Shown here in pieces: positions 40,933 to 50,029 of a stretch of DNA of 64,000 nt (positions are counted from its first letter, which is position 1; each line of letters begins with the position of its first letter). The translations under genes and the position numbers were made by a program. The notes under the pieces are model-generated. The model had not been told where the DNA came from. It searched no databases and was given only the letters and a program-made list of their open reading frames with translations. The stretch is from Acidithrix ferrooxidans (GTDB taxonomy: Bacteria; Actinomycetota; Acidimicrobiia; Acidimicrobiales; Acidimicrobiaceae), in assembly GCF_000949295.1 (NCBI RefSeq), contig NZ_JXYS01000027.1, forward strand, positions 1 through 64,000, read 5' to 3'.

Positions 40933-41073
40933 ATGGCTAGATTTTCGAGGGGAAATCGATTGATCTACAGGGCTGGGGCTTACAGGGCTGGAGCTTACAG
41001 GGCTGGGGCTTACAGGGCTGGGGCTTACAGGGCTGGGGCTTACAGGGGTCGTTTGATCAGAAGGTGGAAATAG
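40933..41073 (+). CDS. Possible 46-aa basic repeat protein (five YRAGA units)
   Basis: The ATG at 40933 has a perfect aaggaggtg 5 nt upstream, the best SD in this part of the window. The product starts 'MARFSRGNRLI', continues with five Tyr-Arg-Ala-Gly-Ala units, and ends 'YRGRLIRRWK'. It contains many arginines and no acidic residue. The repeats are a 15-bp minisatellite read in frame. No family is known. It could be a nucleic-acid-binding or membrane-active peptide, or chance coding over a repeat. A weak promoter (ttgatt-18-taataa, 40809-40838) lies upstream. Confidence 0.45.
   Translation: MARFSRGNRLIYRAGAYRAGAYRAGAYRAGAYRAGAYRGRLIRRWK
40967..41051 (+). repeat. 15-bp minisatellite, 5 copies (acagggctggggctt)
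   Basis: Five copies, one with a g-to-a change, plus a partial sixth. It sits inside the 46-aa frame, so copy-number change would add or remove pentapeptides without a frameshift. Confidence 0.92.
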
Positions 41074-41148
41074 AAGGAGATCCAAGGTTTTGGCTTTTAT
41101 GATTTTGCTTTGACGAGCCCAAAAGTTAGGCATTCGGGCTGATCAAAT

Positions 41149-41224
41149 TGGTGGTCGGGACCGGTTTCGATCCGGTGACCCCACGCTTTTCAGGCGTGTG
41201 CTCTACCAACTGAGCTACCCGACC
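41149..41224 (-). tRNA. tRNA-Phe (GAA), CCA encoded
   Basis: Full cloverleaf on the minus strand: acceptor ggtcggg/cccgacc, D arm gctc...gagc, anticodon stem cacgc/gcgtg around ctgaaaa, T arm accgg-atcgaaa-ccggt. Anticodon GAA. The 3' CCA is encoded. First read of a three-tRNA cluster on this strand. Confidence 0.97.
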
Positions 41225-41244
41225 AAGGCGGTTAGAACCACCAG

Positions 41245-41319
41245 CGGACCTGACGGGATTTGAACCCGCGACCTCCGGCTTGACAGGCCGGCGTGCACTC
41301 CAAGCTGCACCACAGGTCC
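41245..41319 (-). tRNA. tRNA-Asp (GTC)
   Basis: Acceptor ggacctg/caggtcc, discriminator G, anticodon stem ccggc/gccgg around ctgtcaa (anticodon GTC), T loop ttcaaat. CCA is not encoded and must be added by enzyme. Confidence 0.96.
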
Positions 41320-41406
41320 TAACTTACGTTACCAACTTCCTTGCGAAGCAGGAAACTATATCTTAGCGCAATAGTTTCCTAACCTTGCAACAAATTGTAA
41401 ATAACG

Positions 41407-41479
41407 CACCCCCAACGGGATTCGAACCCGTGTTACCGCCGTGAAAGGGCGACGTCCTAGGCCGCTAGACGATGGGGGC
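41407..41479 (-). tRNA. tRNA-Glu (TTC)
   Basis: Acceptor gccccca with tgggggt (G-U closing pair), anticodon loop ctttcac (anticodon TTC), T loop ttcgaat. CCA not encoded. First in transcription order of the three. Confidence 0.96.
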
Positions 41480-41554
41480 ATTAGGTACAGCAAGACAGTC
41501 TAGTGCGACTTCTAACAAGAGATAGCCTATGTTTTGGTCAAATAATAATTGCTT

Positions 41555-42826
41555 TCACTCTTTAAGTTCCCATGCCTGACCATTTGACGTATCTGTAACG
41601 GTGACTCCTATAGAGGCCAAGCGATCTCGAATTAGATCGGAATCGCTCCATCGCTTTTGTTCTCGGGAGGTTTGTCTAACTTCTACGAGGGCTTCGATCG
41701 CACCCCGAAGGTGATCTAACTTGGTAAGGAATCCGTTCTCTAGGATCGGAGCTAGTCGCGATATCATAGAGCGCATCGATGTTCTGGCTTTGTCTATTTC
41801 GTCTGATTCAAGGGTGTCAAATACCCATTCGAAGATCTCTTTGTCTAGTTCGAGAATCTCGTTCAAGCATTCTTTCGCATTGCGCATCTTTAGTGCTACA
41901 CTAAATCTCTCCTCATGTCTTGCGAGGGAGTCAATAAGCAAAGAAGTAGTCCCATTGGGCTGTTGTGCCTCGAAGAAGGCCTCAGGTTTTATAGGTTCAC
42001 TCTCTTCAAAGGCGGGAGTCTTGTTCGCTATTTCACGTATGTAACTTGAAAATTCATCGAATCTCATCTTGTCTCCGGCGCGGAGAATCTTTGTCGATCC
42101 ATGGCGCATTATCGTGACCGTGGCAAGGCCAACGATTTCAACTTGATTTTGATCTAGGTCGATTACGATTCCGGTATGTTCGTCGATTCCGACGATTGCG
42201 GTGGTCGCGTTCATTTGGCTCTCTAAGATCCGCAGGCGCGAAGCACCCATGTAGCAGTAGCGGGTGTCGTGGTTGTTTCCCTCGGCATTGTTGAAGTGTG
42301 GAATCACAAGAACGTCTAGACCAAGTGCCCAAAGGACGTTCAATCCATCCCTTAGATTTGGCGCCTCGCCAACCTTGTAGATCTCATAGACCGGAATTGT
42401 ATATCTACCTAGCGTAAGCACCGCTGCCGATGAAAATGTGACGACTCCACCGTTGATTGTTTTGTCCTCTAGAATCGAGGCGATTGGGGTTTTAGCCCAT
42501 TGGGACAGGGCATAGGTGGGGCTTCCGGGCCCCGCAAAGATGTAGTTTGCATCTCTTAGTGTGTTTGCAAAATTTTCCAATTCAAGGACGGAGGCCTCCG
42601 TCGCCGAACGCATCGAGGCGAGTGTCACCTTGGCGCCTATCGAGCTACGGAAGTAATCGATTGCTTTGGCCGAGATATCTGGAGCGTTTTCTTGGAAGCC
42701 AAAAGGTGTATCGAGCATCACTGCCTTGTAGTTTTTAGGCAATGCGCTAAATGCCTCGCGGTGGGTCTTTACCATTGTCGGTGATGTTTCACCAGATCCG
42801 AGAAGAATCAATATCCGACGATTCAA
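41555..42826 (-). CDS. Peptidase S51/cyanophycinase-like protein fused to a CysRS-type C-terminal domain
   Basis: 423 aa. Residues 1-~250 form a type 1 glutamine amidotransferase-like fold of the S51 group: 'LLGSGETSPTM' at the start, 'FAGPGSPTYAL', a nucleophile-elbow-like 'VVTFSSAAVLTLG', then 'IPHFNN'. The helical last ~130 residues end in 'KRWSDSDLIRDRLASIGVTV' and 'GQAWELKE', the pattern that closes cysteinyl-tRNA synthetases, where it contacts the tRNA. There is no synthetase catalytic domain. Function is unknown; names such as 'cysteinyl-tRNA synthetase' would be wrong. TTG start with ggag 7 nt upstream. Next to the tRNA cluster. Confidence 0.75.
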   Translation of the reverse strand: MNRRILILLGSGETSPTMVKTHREAFSALPKNYKAVMLDTPFGFQENAPDISAKAIDYFRSSIGAKVTLASMRSATEASVLELENFANTLRDANYIFAGPGSPTYALSQWAKTPIASILEDKTINGGVVTFSSAAVLTLGRYTIPVYEIYKVGEAPNLRDGLNVLWALGLDVLVIPHFNNAEGNNHDTRYCYMGASRLRILESQMNATTAIVGIDEHTGIVIDLDQNQVEIVGLATVTIMRHGSTKILRAGDKMRFDEFSSYIREIANKTPAFEESEPIKPEAFFEAQQPNGTTSLLIDSLARHEERFSVALKMRNAKECLNEILELDKEIFEWVFDTLESDEIDKARTSMRSMISRLAPILENGFLTKLDHLRGAIEALVEVRQTSREQKRWSDSDLIRDRLASIGVTVTDTSNGQAWELKE

Positions 42827-42854
42827 TTTATAACTCCAGTCTTTCTCTTTGAAT

Positions 42855-43718
42855 TCAAATGTGGCTCTGTCGAGTTAGGCCCAAAAGACCCATTGCATAG
42901 TTAGCTACCACCTGGGGCATCTGAGCATGGATATCATGGTCTGCTCCCTCAATAGTCTCGATTTGAATATCTTTGAGGTGACTTAGAGTCTCTTGAGCCC
43001 TCTGGAGATCTTGTTCGCCCTTAGTCTTTGCGGGCTGAGCCATTAAAAAGAGCGCTGGCACCGATAACTTCGCAATCTCTTTCATTGGTTCGTAGTCAAA
43101 TAACTCGCGCAGAATTGTCATGTGATTTTGGCGACTCAAGCGTGCCCTTACCCTTTGATCGTGGTCGATCTCTAGATTCGCCATGGTTGCTTCGATGGCT
43201 TGGTCGCTCCAACCAGGGTGAGATTTCCTAATCATGAAAGAGAGTTGGCTAGGCGATAAATGGCTTAACTCCGGTGGTGAAAGGAGGCTGGAAGCCTCTT
43301 GGTAGGTTGGGAAGTTCCACTTCATATCGATTAATCCGCCATCGATTGCCATTATGGCATCGACATATTCGGGGTGGCGATTTGCAAAGTTTACAACTAC
43401 GGAACCGCCCCAGGATTGACCCACCCAGACCGGGCTGGTATGTGTATCGCCGCTGTAAAAGTGACTGTATAGGTCGAATAAGTCTTGGGTTGTCTGGTCG
43501 GTGCTATATCCATAGTTTGGCTTGGAGGACATTCCATGGCCTCGTTGATCGATCGCGATAGAGGAGTACCCCTTGGCCTCTAGGCATTCACCCACACCGT
43601 CGTATAAGCGAGCGTTGGAGGCCAAACCGTGGATTAAGACGAAGTCCCACGGAGGATCTCCTCTGGTGATGATCGCCATGGTGAGATCGTCGTTTATTTT
43701 GATATTTTCAGCCTTCAC
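42855..43718 (-). CDS. Alpha/beta hydrolase
   Basis: 287 aa. The nucleophile elbow 'GQSWGGS' (Ser near 104), the oxyanion 'IHGLASNARLYDG' at 28-40 and the histidine in 'GADHDIHAQMP' near the C-terminus form a complete triad set. A cap domain lies between. The substrate cannot be predicted. GTG start. Its stop is 28 nt before the S51-like gene start, so the two are likely co-transcribed. Cytoplasmic, no signal peptide. Confidence 0.85.
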   Translation of the reverse strand: MKAENIKINDDLTMAIITRGDPPWDFVLIHGLASNARLYDGVGECLEAKGYSSIAIDQRGHGMSSKPNYGYSTDQTTQDLFDLYSHFYSGDTHTSPVWVGQSWGGSVVVNFANRHPEYVDAIMAIDGGLIDMKWNFPTYQEASSLLSPPELSHLSPSQLSFMIRKSHPGWSDQAIEATMANLEIDHDQRVRARLSRQNHMTILRELFDYEPMKEIAKLSVPALFLMAQPAKTKGEQDLQRAQETLSHLKDIQIETIEGADHDIHAQMPQVVANYAMGLLGLTRQSHI

Positions 43719-44598
43719 AAATCTCTTTAACCCTCTGGTTTGGCTTGTAATTCCGAAGGCTTGAATTTACCGTTTATATATAGGATTCTCCAAGAGATGT
43801 AGTATTGCCAGAAGTGGTACTTTATTTTATTGTTCCGTCTTAATAGTCACCCTCAAGGTGCACAAGATGGATTTGACCAGAGATATAGGTTAAAGACAAG
43901 AGTTAGCTATGAAGATAAGCAATAACCCGAGAACACGAGGGAAATTGTGTTGGTGAATTTTGATCCGTGCTGTTTCAACCGCGCAATATCAACCGCGCCA
44001 TTTAAACATTAAAGGCACATATTTTTCTTGCATAATCCGCCATAAATGCTTGGTTTTTAATTGATATATTTTTTGAAAACTAGTATTATTTGTCTCAAAG
44101 GTTTTTAAATTTTCGATATGGCAACTTTGATCGATAATCCAGACAATTTCTTTTGGCGATCTTTATTTCATGTCCACAAAGGGACCATTTCAACGGATAG
44201 ATCATTGATCTGGCTTCTTCTGATCTGAAAGCTTCTTTTTAGCCGAGCCTTTTTGTCGGAGCTGCCCCATGAACTCGATGACTCTCATCTATTATCCGCC
44301 TATGTTGTGCGATTACATCTAATATATTACGGAGAATTTCCGAGATGATAACTGAAACTAACGTCTCTATGTAGATATAGAGCAATCAATTTGATTGAAA
44401 ACTGCTATGGTATCGATCCTGCGTTACACCAATAATGTGAAGACATATATATCTATGTCTCGTTTTTAGTGGTGTTGCGATATGGTCGTATGAAATTGGA
44501 TAGATTTGCAGTGAGTCAGTCAAATCTATCAAGTATATAATTTGTTGATCAACTTCTTCATTGAATGGGATATTGTCTGGGACAAGCTTGCAAAGATG
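43719..44598. other. 880-bp AT-rich gene-free stretch
   Basis: No supported gene, tRNA or tandem array. Markedly AT-rich compared with its neighbours. Confidence 0.45.
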
Positions 44599-45573
44599 CT
44601 AAATACTTGCTTTAGCGATTGAAAGAATTTGATCGATTACCTCTTGAACCTGTATCGATTCACTCAAAGTGCGAGAAAATTTGGTTCCATTGAGGAGGGC
44701 AGAGTTGAAGTTTTCGATCATAGCTCCATAGAGACTCCCGGGTGTTGTTTTTATGGTCTGTAGCTCGCCGGAAGCTTTTTCTTCGATATGGATCTCAACA
44801 TCTTCAAGCGCTGGGGAAAATGGATTATCGATCCATAATGATCCATCAGTTCCAGTGAATCGTTGGGTGAGGTTCTCCTTGGCGATAAAGGATGCATGGA
44901 TAGTCGCGCTTACGTCCTGGGTGTATATAAGTTGAGCCACTATGTCTGCGTCTACGTCACCTTTCATAGCCACACTCTTGACCTCGATCGCCGACGGAAG
45001 CCCCAATTGGTGAACGATTGGGTCAATTAAATAGATTCCTACATCGCGAAGGGCGCCTCCGCCAAGGTGATCTATCCATCTGTAGTTGTTGGGATTGGAA
45101 AGTGTAAAGGCAAAGGTAGCTTGGTAATCTTTTAGCTCTCCTATACGGGCCGATTTGAGCAGGCGACGAACCTCTATCTCTCGGTTATGGTGGGGGGTCA
45201 TATACGCCTCTGCGACCAACACCTCTCTTGACTGAGAGACAAGAGAGATCTCTTGGATCTCAGCTACGTTCATGCAAAGGGGCTTTTCACAGAGAACAGC
45301 GACGCCATGGTTGACGGCTTCGATTATCCATTTGTGGTGCAATGAATTAGGCAATGCAATATATAGAGCGTCGAGTTCGCCATCGCTGATTAGCGATTGG
45401 TAGTCAGTAAATCTTGGCACTCCTAATTCATCGAGTGGAAGTGGTGATCTAGCAGAAGCTGATGCATAGCCACCTAACTGCGAGGTGGAGCTTTCTAGAA
45501 TCGCTGGAATTATCTCTTCGTTGGCAATGGAAGATGCGCCACCTAAAATTCCCCATTTGATTTTTCTTGCCAC
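44599..45573 (-). CDS. Gfo/Idh/MocA-family oxidoreductase
   Basis: 324 aa NAD(P)-dependent oxidoreductase. The Rossmann fold begins at residue 5 ('KWGILGGASSIANE'), and 'AVLCEKPL' near 93 carries the family lysine. 'HLGGGALRDVGIYLIDPIVH' matches the second domain. Such enzymes act on sugars, inositols or related compounds; the substrate is unknown. GTG start with aaaagg-type SD. It lies 134 bp after a second, larger member of the same family, so they probably belong to one sugar-related operon. Confidence 0.88.
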   Translation of the reverse strand: MARKIKWGILGGASSIANEEIIPAILESSTSQLGGYASASARSPLPLDELGVPRFTDYQSLISDGELDALYIALPNSLHHKWIIEAVNHGVAVLCEKPLCMNVAEIQEISLVSQSREVLVAEAYMTPHHNREIEVRRLLKSARIGELKDYQATFAFTLSNPNNYRWIDHLGGGALRDVGIYLIDPIVHQLGLPSAIEVKSVAMKGDVDADIVAQLIYTQDVSATIHASFIAKENLTQRFTGTDGSLWIDNPFSPALEDVEIHIEEKASGELQTIKTTPGSLYGAMIENFNSALLNGTKFSRTLSESIQVQEVIDQILSIAKASI

Positions 45574-45707
45574 CTTTTCCCCTTTTCTAGGTAGATCTCC
45601 GCCTGTCGTCTAAAGTTTGTCTTCCCGGAATGGCCCGAAAAGGGCTTTGAGATATGGGTATGTTAGTTGAGTTGTCCTATTGCTGAGGGCAACTCAACTC
45701 TAACTCT

Positions 45708-47357
45708 TTATATTTGGACGTAATGCTCTTTCGAGTTGGATAGCCTCTGTGTGGCCTCAAGGATCTCAATTACCCCTCGGACACTAGATGGCACGATAGC
45801 CAACGGCTCTGAATTGACCAGGTGGGCAGCTAAGTTTCGATGAAATTCAAATGGCTCTACCTCTGTGGGGCTAACTCTATATGAACGGGTTTGATTGTCT
45901 ATCGCGTACTGTACGACTTCGAAGTCCACAGGCGCTTCCGCATGGTGAAATCTTTCACTTCGATAGCCGAATGGAAAGTCAACAACGTCGTTTGCGAGTG
46001 GTCGGTACCAACCCTGGATGGTGCCTTTCGTGCCTTGAACATAGAACTTCGGTTTACGGATGGCTGCGACGTCGCTTTGTATGAATTTGGCTTCTTTTCC
46101 ATCTTGAAATGCCATTGAAATCGTAATCTGGTCGGCGTTTGTCACGTCGTGCCAGACCCTTTTATGGGAGTTGACAAAGAGGTGTGATGGAGTTGTCCCA
46201 TAGAATTGAAGAATCCAATCGATGTGATGTGATCCCCAATCATAGGCGGCGCCTCCAGAGATCTCCTGATCTGAATGCCAGGCGCGACATGGATGTTCAA
46301 AACTGCCAACAAAGGTTTCTATATTGAAGACCTCGCCAATCGTTCCCGATTCGATGAGCTCTTTGAGGGCTAAGTAGTCGGCGTCGAATCTTCGATTTTG
46401 ATGGATGGTCAGCACTACGTTATTTAGCCTTGCTAGCTCAATCAACTCATCGACTTCGGAGACCTTGAGGCACATTGGCTTTTCAACTACGACATGTTTT
46501 TTAGCCTTTAGCGCTTGACTGGCTAGTTCGAAATGGGTAATTGGTGGAGTTGCGATTATGACGATATCTACCTCATCGTCTTCGATCAGTTCTTTGGCGC
46601 TCTCATAGGTTTGAATCTTTGGAAATTGTTCTTTTGCGGAATTACGTCTTTGTTGATTGGGCTCAGCGATTGCTACGAACTTTAGATGTGGGGTGGCATT
46701 GCATGCGCTGCCATGGTAGTGTCCCATGCCGCCGTAAGGTCCATATCCAGCCACACCGACGCCGAATGGCCCTACGTTGGAGGTGTTGTCTTTGAAGATG
46801 AGCTCTTTGAAGGCCCGTGAAAGTTGTCTCTGCACCTTTTGATCAAGGTCGATATCAACTCCAAAGGTAAAAATGTTACCTCGACCAATTAGGGCTGGTC
46901 GATCTCGATATCCAACTGAGATACTGGCTAGTGTAGTTGTATCAGTCTTTGGCATTATCTCATGGAATTTGCCGTAAATTGCCACTTCAATTGGCTGGTT
47001 TTGTGCATTTATGGATTTTAGATACCATTCTGCATGCGCTATCGGAATTGTACCTTCGGCTCCAAGTAGATCACAGAGCGATGGGGTCTCTAAATCCCCG
47101 GATCCAACAACCACCAAAAAATGGGTGGTATCACTGGCCATTTTTTCCAAGAGGAGCAATTCCTCGGGAGCCAATTCTTGTGAATCGTTAATTACTACCA
47201 GATCAAAGTTGTCGCCACTGCACTTGCCGAGCGAATCGACCACTACGAGACAGGCGGAGCCACAAAAGATCTCTGACCAATACTTTCTTGCTTTCTCGCC
47301 TTCTTTCTTGGCGTGGATTGCAATTTTGGACTCTGTTATCTTGGGAAGAGAGCTCAA
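45708..47357 (-). CDS. Gfo/Idh/MocA oxidoreductase with an extra N-terminal ThuA-like domain
   Basis: 549 aa. Residues 1-~190 are an added domain ('FDLVVINDSQELAPEELLLL', 'HFLVVVGSGDLETPSL', 'ALIGRGNIFTFGVDI') with a pattern like ThuA/amidotransferase-like sugar-utilisation proteins; this is a similarity by eye. From ~197 a standard oxidoreductase follows ('GVGVAGYGPYGGMGHYHG', 'HVVVEKPMCL', 'GGAAYDWGSHHIDWIL'). TTG start with aaagga 7 nt upstream. ThuA and Gfo/Idh/MocA proteins are often neighbours; here they are one chain. Substrate unknown, probably a sugar. Confidence 0.8.
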   Translation of the reverse strand: MSSLPKITESKIAIHAKKEGEKARKYWSEIFCGSACLVVVDSLGKCSGDNFDLVVINDSQELAPEELLLLEKMASDTTHFLVVVGSGDLETPSLCDLLGAEGTIPIAHAEWYLKSINAQNQPIEVAIYGKFHEIMPKTDTTTLASISVGYRDRPALIGRGNIFTFGVDIDLDQKVQRQLSRAFKELIFKDNTSNVGPFGVGVAGYGPYGGMGHYHGSACNATPHLKFVAIAEPNQQRRNSAKEQFPKIQTYESAKELIEDDEVDIVIIATPPITHFELASQALKAKKHVVVEKPMCLKVSEVDELIELARLNNVVLTIHQNRRFDADYLALKELIESGTIGEVFNIETFVGSFEHPCRAWHSDQEISGGAAYDWGSHHIDWILQFYGTTPSHLFVNSHKRVWHDVTNADQITISMAFQDGKEAKFIQSDVAAIRKPKFYVQGTKGTIQGWYRPLANDVVDFPFGYRSERFHHAEAPVDFEVVQYAIDNQTRSYRVSPTEVEPFEFHRNLAAHLVNSEPLAIVPSSVRGVIEILEATQRLSNSKEHYVQI

Positions 47358-47790
47358 GATTGGTTCCTTTCATTTCGAAATAGTTTTTTTGCCTTTATTG
47401 AAATAGTTCTATTCAACTACCAGGAATAGTTCTCAGTTTGGGACCCGTTGCTGGGCTGTTAGATCGTCGAAGTATCGGGCATTTCTGTTTTTGTATTATT
47501 ATGCCCTAGGGCCGGAAGATTGATCCTTTATTTTCGATCTAGTTCTGCAAATTCTCGAGGTTATTCATAGTCACTCTTCTTTGGAAGGGTCGATACCATC
47601 TCATCTTCCTGAAATTGTTTCGCGTAGCTTATCTTTGTCGCCTTTAGGTCTACATTGCTCAAGTTATAGTCTGTTAGATAACGAAATTAAGTAGGTATTG
47701 CTTCCTTGTATCTGGCGCTTTGGGTGAGACGCCTGTTGTCATGGGGCTAAATTAAAGTTGAAACACCTTGAATGACTATCTGGCGACTTT
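47358..47790. other. 430-bp gap, nothing recognised
   Basis: No gene, repeat or strong hairpin seen. Confidence 0.4.
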
Positions 47791-48267
47791 CTAATCGTCG
47801 CTAAATTGACTACCCAGAAAATCTAATATTGAGCCTTGGAGCCATGCGAGGTAGTCGTAAATGACAAAATTATGATAGGTCGGATCACTCGGATCAGGTG
47901 GCTCCATGCCTTCATAGACGTCAAGAGTTGTACCGAGTAGAAGGCGAATATCGTTAATTGCCCCAACCCAAATCGCTAGGTCTGCAAAGTTCAGTTGCTT
48001 ATTGTGAAGGCTAGATGTGAAGCCTTCGAGCATAACTTTGTGTTTTTCAACTAGTGAATCTCCGGTGGTCTTTTCGAATTTTGACTGTGCTACGGCATCG
48101 AAAGGATAGGTGGGGGGAAACATACGTGCCACATATGGTGAGTTCATCTCAATCGCTTCTTCCACTAGCGAAGGAAGGAGAGATAAAAGCTCAATCTCTT
48201 CTTCGCGAAGCTGGTTTTCAAAAAGCTCGGGTCCGATTCGTCGGATAGGTCCGCTGGGAATTGTCAT
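47791..48267 (-). CDS. DUF2017-like protein, partner of ClpS
   Basis: 158 aa from the ATG at 48267; an in-frame start at 48318 would overlap clpS by 31 nt. It is alpha-helical and acidic, with 'DLAIWVGAINDIRLLLGT' and 'YLAWLQGSILDFL' typical of the actinobacterial DUF2017 proteins that sit directly after clpS. Function unknown; the constant pairing suggests a role with the ClpS/Clp protease, which is inference. Cytoplasmic. Confidence 0.8.
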   Translation of the reverse strand: MTIPSGPIRRIGPELFENQLREEEIELLSLLPSLVEEAIEMNSPYVARMFPPTYPFDAVAQSKFEKTTGDSLVEKHKVMLEGFTSSLHNKQLNFADLAIWVGAINDIRLLLGTTLDVYEGMEPPDPSDPTYHNFVIYDYLAWLQGSILDFLGSQFSDD

Positions 48268-48287
48268 GATAGCTGTTTCAACACTAT

Positions 48288-48581
48288 TTATGCCGGTTCT
48301 CTTTCCAAAGTTGCCCAAAGTCCAAATTGGTGCAAACTATGGGCGTCAGCTTCAGCTTTTTCCCTTTTGCCGCTAGATACGATCGAACGGCCATGGTTGT
48401 GGACTTCCATCGTCAATTCAGTAGCTTTTTCGAGTGAATAGCCAAATGTTGATCGTAATACAAAGATTACGTAGGAGATTAAATTTATAGGGTCATTCCA
48501 AAGGACGACTCTCCAGGAGCTATCGAGAGCATTCAAACTAGAAGTGTCGATTTTCTCCTCAGTAATTGTTAGTGTAGCCAT
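48288..48581 (-). CDS. clpS: N-end rule adaptor ClpS
   Basis: 97 aa from the ATG at 48581, chosen because ggaag lies 5 nt upstream; an ATG 12 nt further up is also in frame. ClpS delivers proteins with destabilising N-terminal residues to a Clp ATPase. 'WRVVLWNDPINLISYVIFVL' and 'TMEVHNHGRSIV' are the conserved substrate- and ClpC/A-binding segments. No clpA or clpC is in the window. Followed at once by the DUF2017-like gene. Confidence 0.92.
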   Translation of the reverse strand: MATLTITEEKIDTSSLNALDSSWRVVLWNDPINLISYVIFVLRSTFGYSLEKATELTMEVHNHGRSIVSSGKREKAEADAHSLHQFGLWATLEREPA

Positions 48582-48679
48582 CAAAACTTCCATTCGATTG
48601 CATCGCTATAGTCTCTTCTGTCTCTTTTATATTTCAGGAGATCTTGGGAACGCGATCCCATTTATATCTTTGTAATCTA

Positions 48680-49642
48680 TTACGATCCGAAGCTGCTTAG
48701 GGTATCTGAGGTTATTTCAGAGGGTTCGTCGTCACTTGGTCCCTTGTCCATCTCGCCCCTATCGAATAGCGTTAGGTTGAACCATAAGACAGCAATCCAA
48801 AGGATAGCTGCTCCGGCGATGTGAAACTCAACTAGGAGGGCAGGAAGATTACTAAAGTACTGCGTATATCCAATTGCTCCTTGGATTGCCATTAGCCAAA
48901 GCAACGCTCTTCCTCGTTTGAGGACGTTTTCGGGGGCATTGGATTGGTGCAGGAGAAACAACATGGCGAGGGTTAAGCCGATTAGAAAGAGCACACCGTC
49001 AGCGTGGAGTTGAGCAACGTCGCGTAGCGGAAATGGCAGTCGCTTAGCTAGAGGGCTACCTGAATGCGGCCCTGAACCTGTGACGGCTGTTCCAATTACC
49101 AAAACAAAGGTAAGAGCACCCAGGATGATTCTTCCAAGCCACATTACCTCTTTGGTCACAACTCTGGTTGGCTTATCTTGCGATCCGCTAGCCCTATAGT
49201 AGAGAATTATCGCGTCGAGCACACAGACGAGAGAGAGCAAGAAGTGGGCCATTACAAAGGGGGGTGCGAGCTTTTCTAGAACGGTTATCCCTCCCAGGAC
49301 AACCTGAGCCAAAAGGCCGCCGACCATTCCCATTGATAGCCATGCAAGGTCGCGACGAAATGGCTTTCTGAAGAAGGCTGCTGCTGTAGCTATCATCACC
49401 GCTACTGTCAGAAATATCGTCACGATCCTATTGGTAAATTCGACCATTGGGTGAAATGAAAATTGAGCCACTAGCTGGTTACCTTGACAATTGGGCCAAG
49501 TCGGACACCCTAATCCAGACTGAGTCAACCGGACTGCTCCACCTGAGACAATTATCAGAGAGAGGCCGATTAGGGCGAAAAAGGACAGTTTTTTATAAAG
49601 TTCCGGAGAAACTTTCCACTCAGTTAGCCATTTTTTCAACAC
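48680..49642 (-). CDS. ctaA: Heme A synthase (CtaA/COX15)
   Basis: 320 aa integral membrane protein with about eight hydrophobic segments. It oxidises heme O to heme A for an aa3-type cytochrome oxidase. The signature 'SGGAVRLTQSGLGCPTWPNC' follows TM1. Heme-ligand histidines occur in 'HPMVEFTNRI', 'MAHFLLSL' and later helices ('QLHADGVLFL', 'EFHIAGAAIL'). The Cys pair after TM1 is the conserved disulfide of CtaA. It implies aerobic respiration with heme A. Stands alone here; no ctaB in view. Confidence 0.93.
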   Translation of the reverse strand: MLKKWLTEWKVSPELYKKLSFFALIGLSLIIVSGGAVRLTQSGLGCPTWPNCQGNQLVAQFSFHPMVEFTNRIVTIFLTVAVMIATAAAFFRKPFRRDLAWLSMGMVGGLLAQVVLGGITVLEKLAPPFVMAHFLLSLVCVLDAIILYYRASGSQDKPTRVVTKEVMWLGRIILGALTFVLVIGTAVTGSGPHSGSPLAKRLPFPLRDVAQLHADGVLFLIGLTLAMLFLLHQSNAPENVLKRGRALLWLMAIQGAIGYTQYFSNLPALLVEFHIAGAAILWIAVLWFNLTLFDRGEMDKGPSDDEPSEITSDTLSSFGS

Positions 49643-50029
49643 ACCTTAAAGGCTAAACCATTTTTGGCCCTTTGGTACATCGTCTCCCCAAACCTCAACA
49701 AGGTTCCCGTGGTGGATCGACTTTAGATAGATCGTCATTTACTAGAAAGGGCCGCATGTGAGTGACGCCGGCACCGCCAAAGTTATTTTTGACCTACTTG
49801 TTTGCCCAGTGATCGTTAGGTAGTCTTTGTTTGTCTTTTGAGACTTTGGTTGCAGTTGGTTTTATTGATCTTTAATTTACTGGAATGTACTGGATCTGCT
49901 GGCCCGCTCTATTGGTCCGTGTGGCGTTGGTCTAACTCGACTGCCCCCAAAAAAGCATAGGCCTTTGATCTCTTTGGGGGTTTTGTGAGTTTTTGGGTGA
50001 TTGCGTTAAACAAAATAAGTAGCCGTGGT
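49643..50029. other. 387-bp gap with a hairpin
   Basis: No gene supported. The hairpin at 49944-49980 is the only clear structure. Confidence 0.4.
49944..49980. terminator. Terminator-like hairpin after the ABC permease
   Basis: cccccaaa / tttggggg with a 21-nt loop. The T-run lies on the plus side (tttt after 49980), but the only gene reading towards it is the leftward permease, which ends 50 nt away. Confidence 0.5.

Noticed and set aside
41555-42826. Cysteinyl-tRNA synthetase
   Set aside because: Only the C-terminal tail motif is present; the HIGH and KMSKS catalytic motifs are absent and the N-terminal part is a different fold.
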